Part shown: positions 5,391 through 5,487 of the stretch, piece by piece
How the letters are laid out: every line of letters begins with the position of its first letter
How positions within the stretch are numbered: the first letter of the stretch is position 1
Origin: JBEINZ01 sp040377825
Lineage (GTDB): Bacteria > Pseudomonadota > Alphaproteobacteria > Rhizobiales > Ancalomicrobiaceae
Direction of reading: 5' to 3'
Length of the DNA stretch: 5,487 bases
Assembly: GCA_040377825.1 (NCBI GenBank)
Contig: JBEINZ010000210.1
Location: 1-5,487 of the forward strand
Translations under genes and position numbers: made by a program
Notes under the pieces: generated by a model
What the model was told of the DNA's origin: nothing
Databases searched by the model: none
The model's input: only the letters and a program-made list of their open reading frames with translations

Positions 5391-5420
5391 TGTTTCCGGC
5401 GCAGTCGGCGCGAGGAAACA
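5391..5420. repeat. TGTTTCC/GGAAACA inverted repeat
   Basis: TGTTTCC (5391-5397) and GGAAACA (5414-5420) are perfect complements around a 16-base GC-rich centre that itself holds two copies of GGCGC separated by AGTC. The centre would form the loop of a hairpin. Confidence 0.4.
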
Positions 5421-5456
5421 ATCGACGCCTCAACCTCAAATCTCTCGCCTCCATCG

Positions 5457-5487
5457 CCTTCTCCCCCTGAGGGAGAAGGTGCCCGAA
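5457..5487. repeat. Dispersed-repeat-like hairpin cut by window end
   Basis: CCTTCTCCC (5457-5465), loop CCTGA, GGGAGAAGG (5471-5479) is a perfect nine-pair inverted repeat, followed by TGCCCGAA to the window end. A 'GGGAGAAGGTGCCCGAA' segment is familiar to me from dispersed intergenic repeats in GC-rich Proteobacteria, usually continuing into a GGGCGGATGAGGG-like arm. Only the left and centre would be present here. It may also act as a transcript end, though no T-run is visible. Confidence 0.55.

Noticed and set aside
1..5487. CRISPR array, insertion sequence, phage genes, tRNA or rRNA
   Set aside because: No regularly spaced direct repeats, no transposase or phage-like protein in any frame, and no cloverleaf or rRNA-like segment were seen.

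Overview
The window looks like a piece of an alphaproteobacterial chromosome, probably from a rhizobial or methylotroph-type relative, although the genus cannot be fixed from sequence alone. Two things point this way. First, there is a GapR/DUF2312 nucleoid protein, a family known essentially from Alphaproteobacteria. Second, N-formylglutamate amidohydrolase, DUF1244 and GapR lie side by side, with a DUF1036 gene close by, a grouping I recall from many alphaproteobacterial genomes. Most of the DNA is GC-rich; the gapR gene is clearly less so (hand count about 51% against about 61% for DUF1244).

Layout: (1) 3-557, the 3' end of an alpha/beta hydrolase, plus strand, cut by the window edge. (2) 599-1102, a secreted DUF1036 protein, minus strand, convergent with the hydrolase. 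(3) 1103-1425, a 323-base stretch with no convincing gene but with two sets of inverted repeats. (4) 1426-2325, an EamA/DMT-type 10-helix membrane transporter, minus strand. (5) 2441-3274, an N-formylglutamate amidohydrolase-like enzyme, plus strand, divergent from the transporter, followed after 11 bases by (6) 3286-3591, a DUF1244 protein, almost certainly co-transcribed. (7) 3723-3977, gapR, behind its own upstream region containing an 18-base dyad and a GANTC site. (8) 3978-4154, an AT-rich spacer with a GAAA-tetraloop hairpin and an intrinsic-terminator-like hairpin. (9) 4155-5231, a DUF2336 protein. (10) 5232-5487, a gene-free end holding several perfect inverted repeats, the last of which looks like a copy of a dispersed intergenic repeat cut by the window end.

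How the genes work together: the enzyme and DUF1244 form a small translationally linked unit. GapR is the only gene whose family has a well-understood role (chromosome structure and replication). The transporter, DUF1036 and the hydrolase show no obvious functional tie to it. I see no phage, CRISPR, insertion sequence, tRNA or rRNA. No strong case for a new multi-gene system can be made; the most interesting unexplained signals are the non-coding structures upstream of gapR, upstream of the DUF2336 gene, and at the right-hand end.
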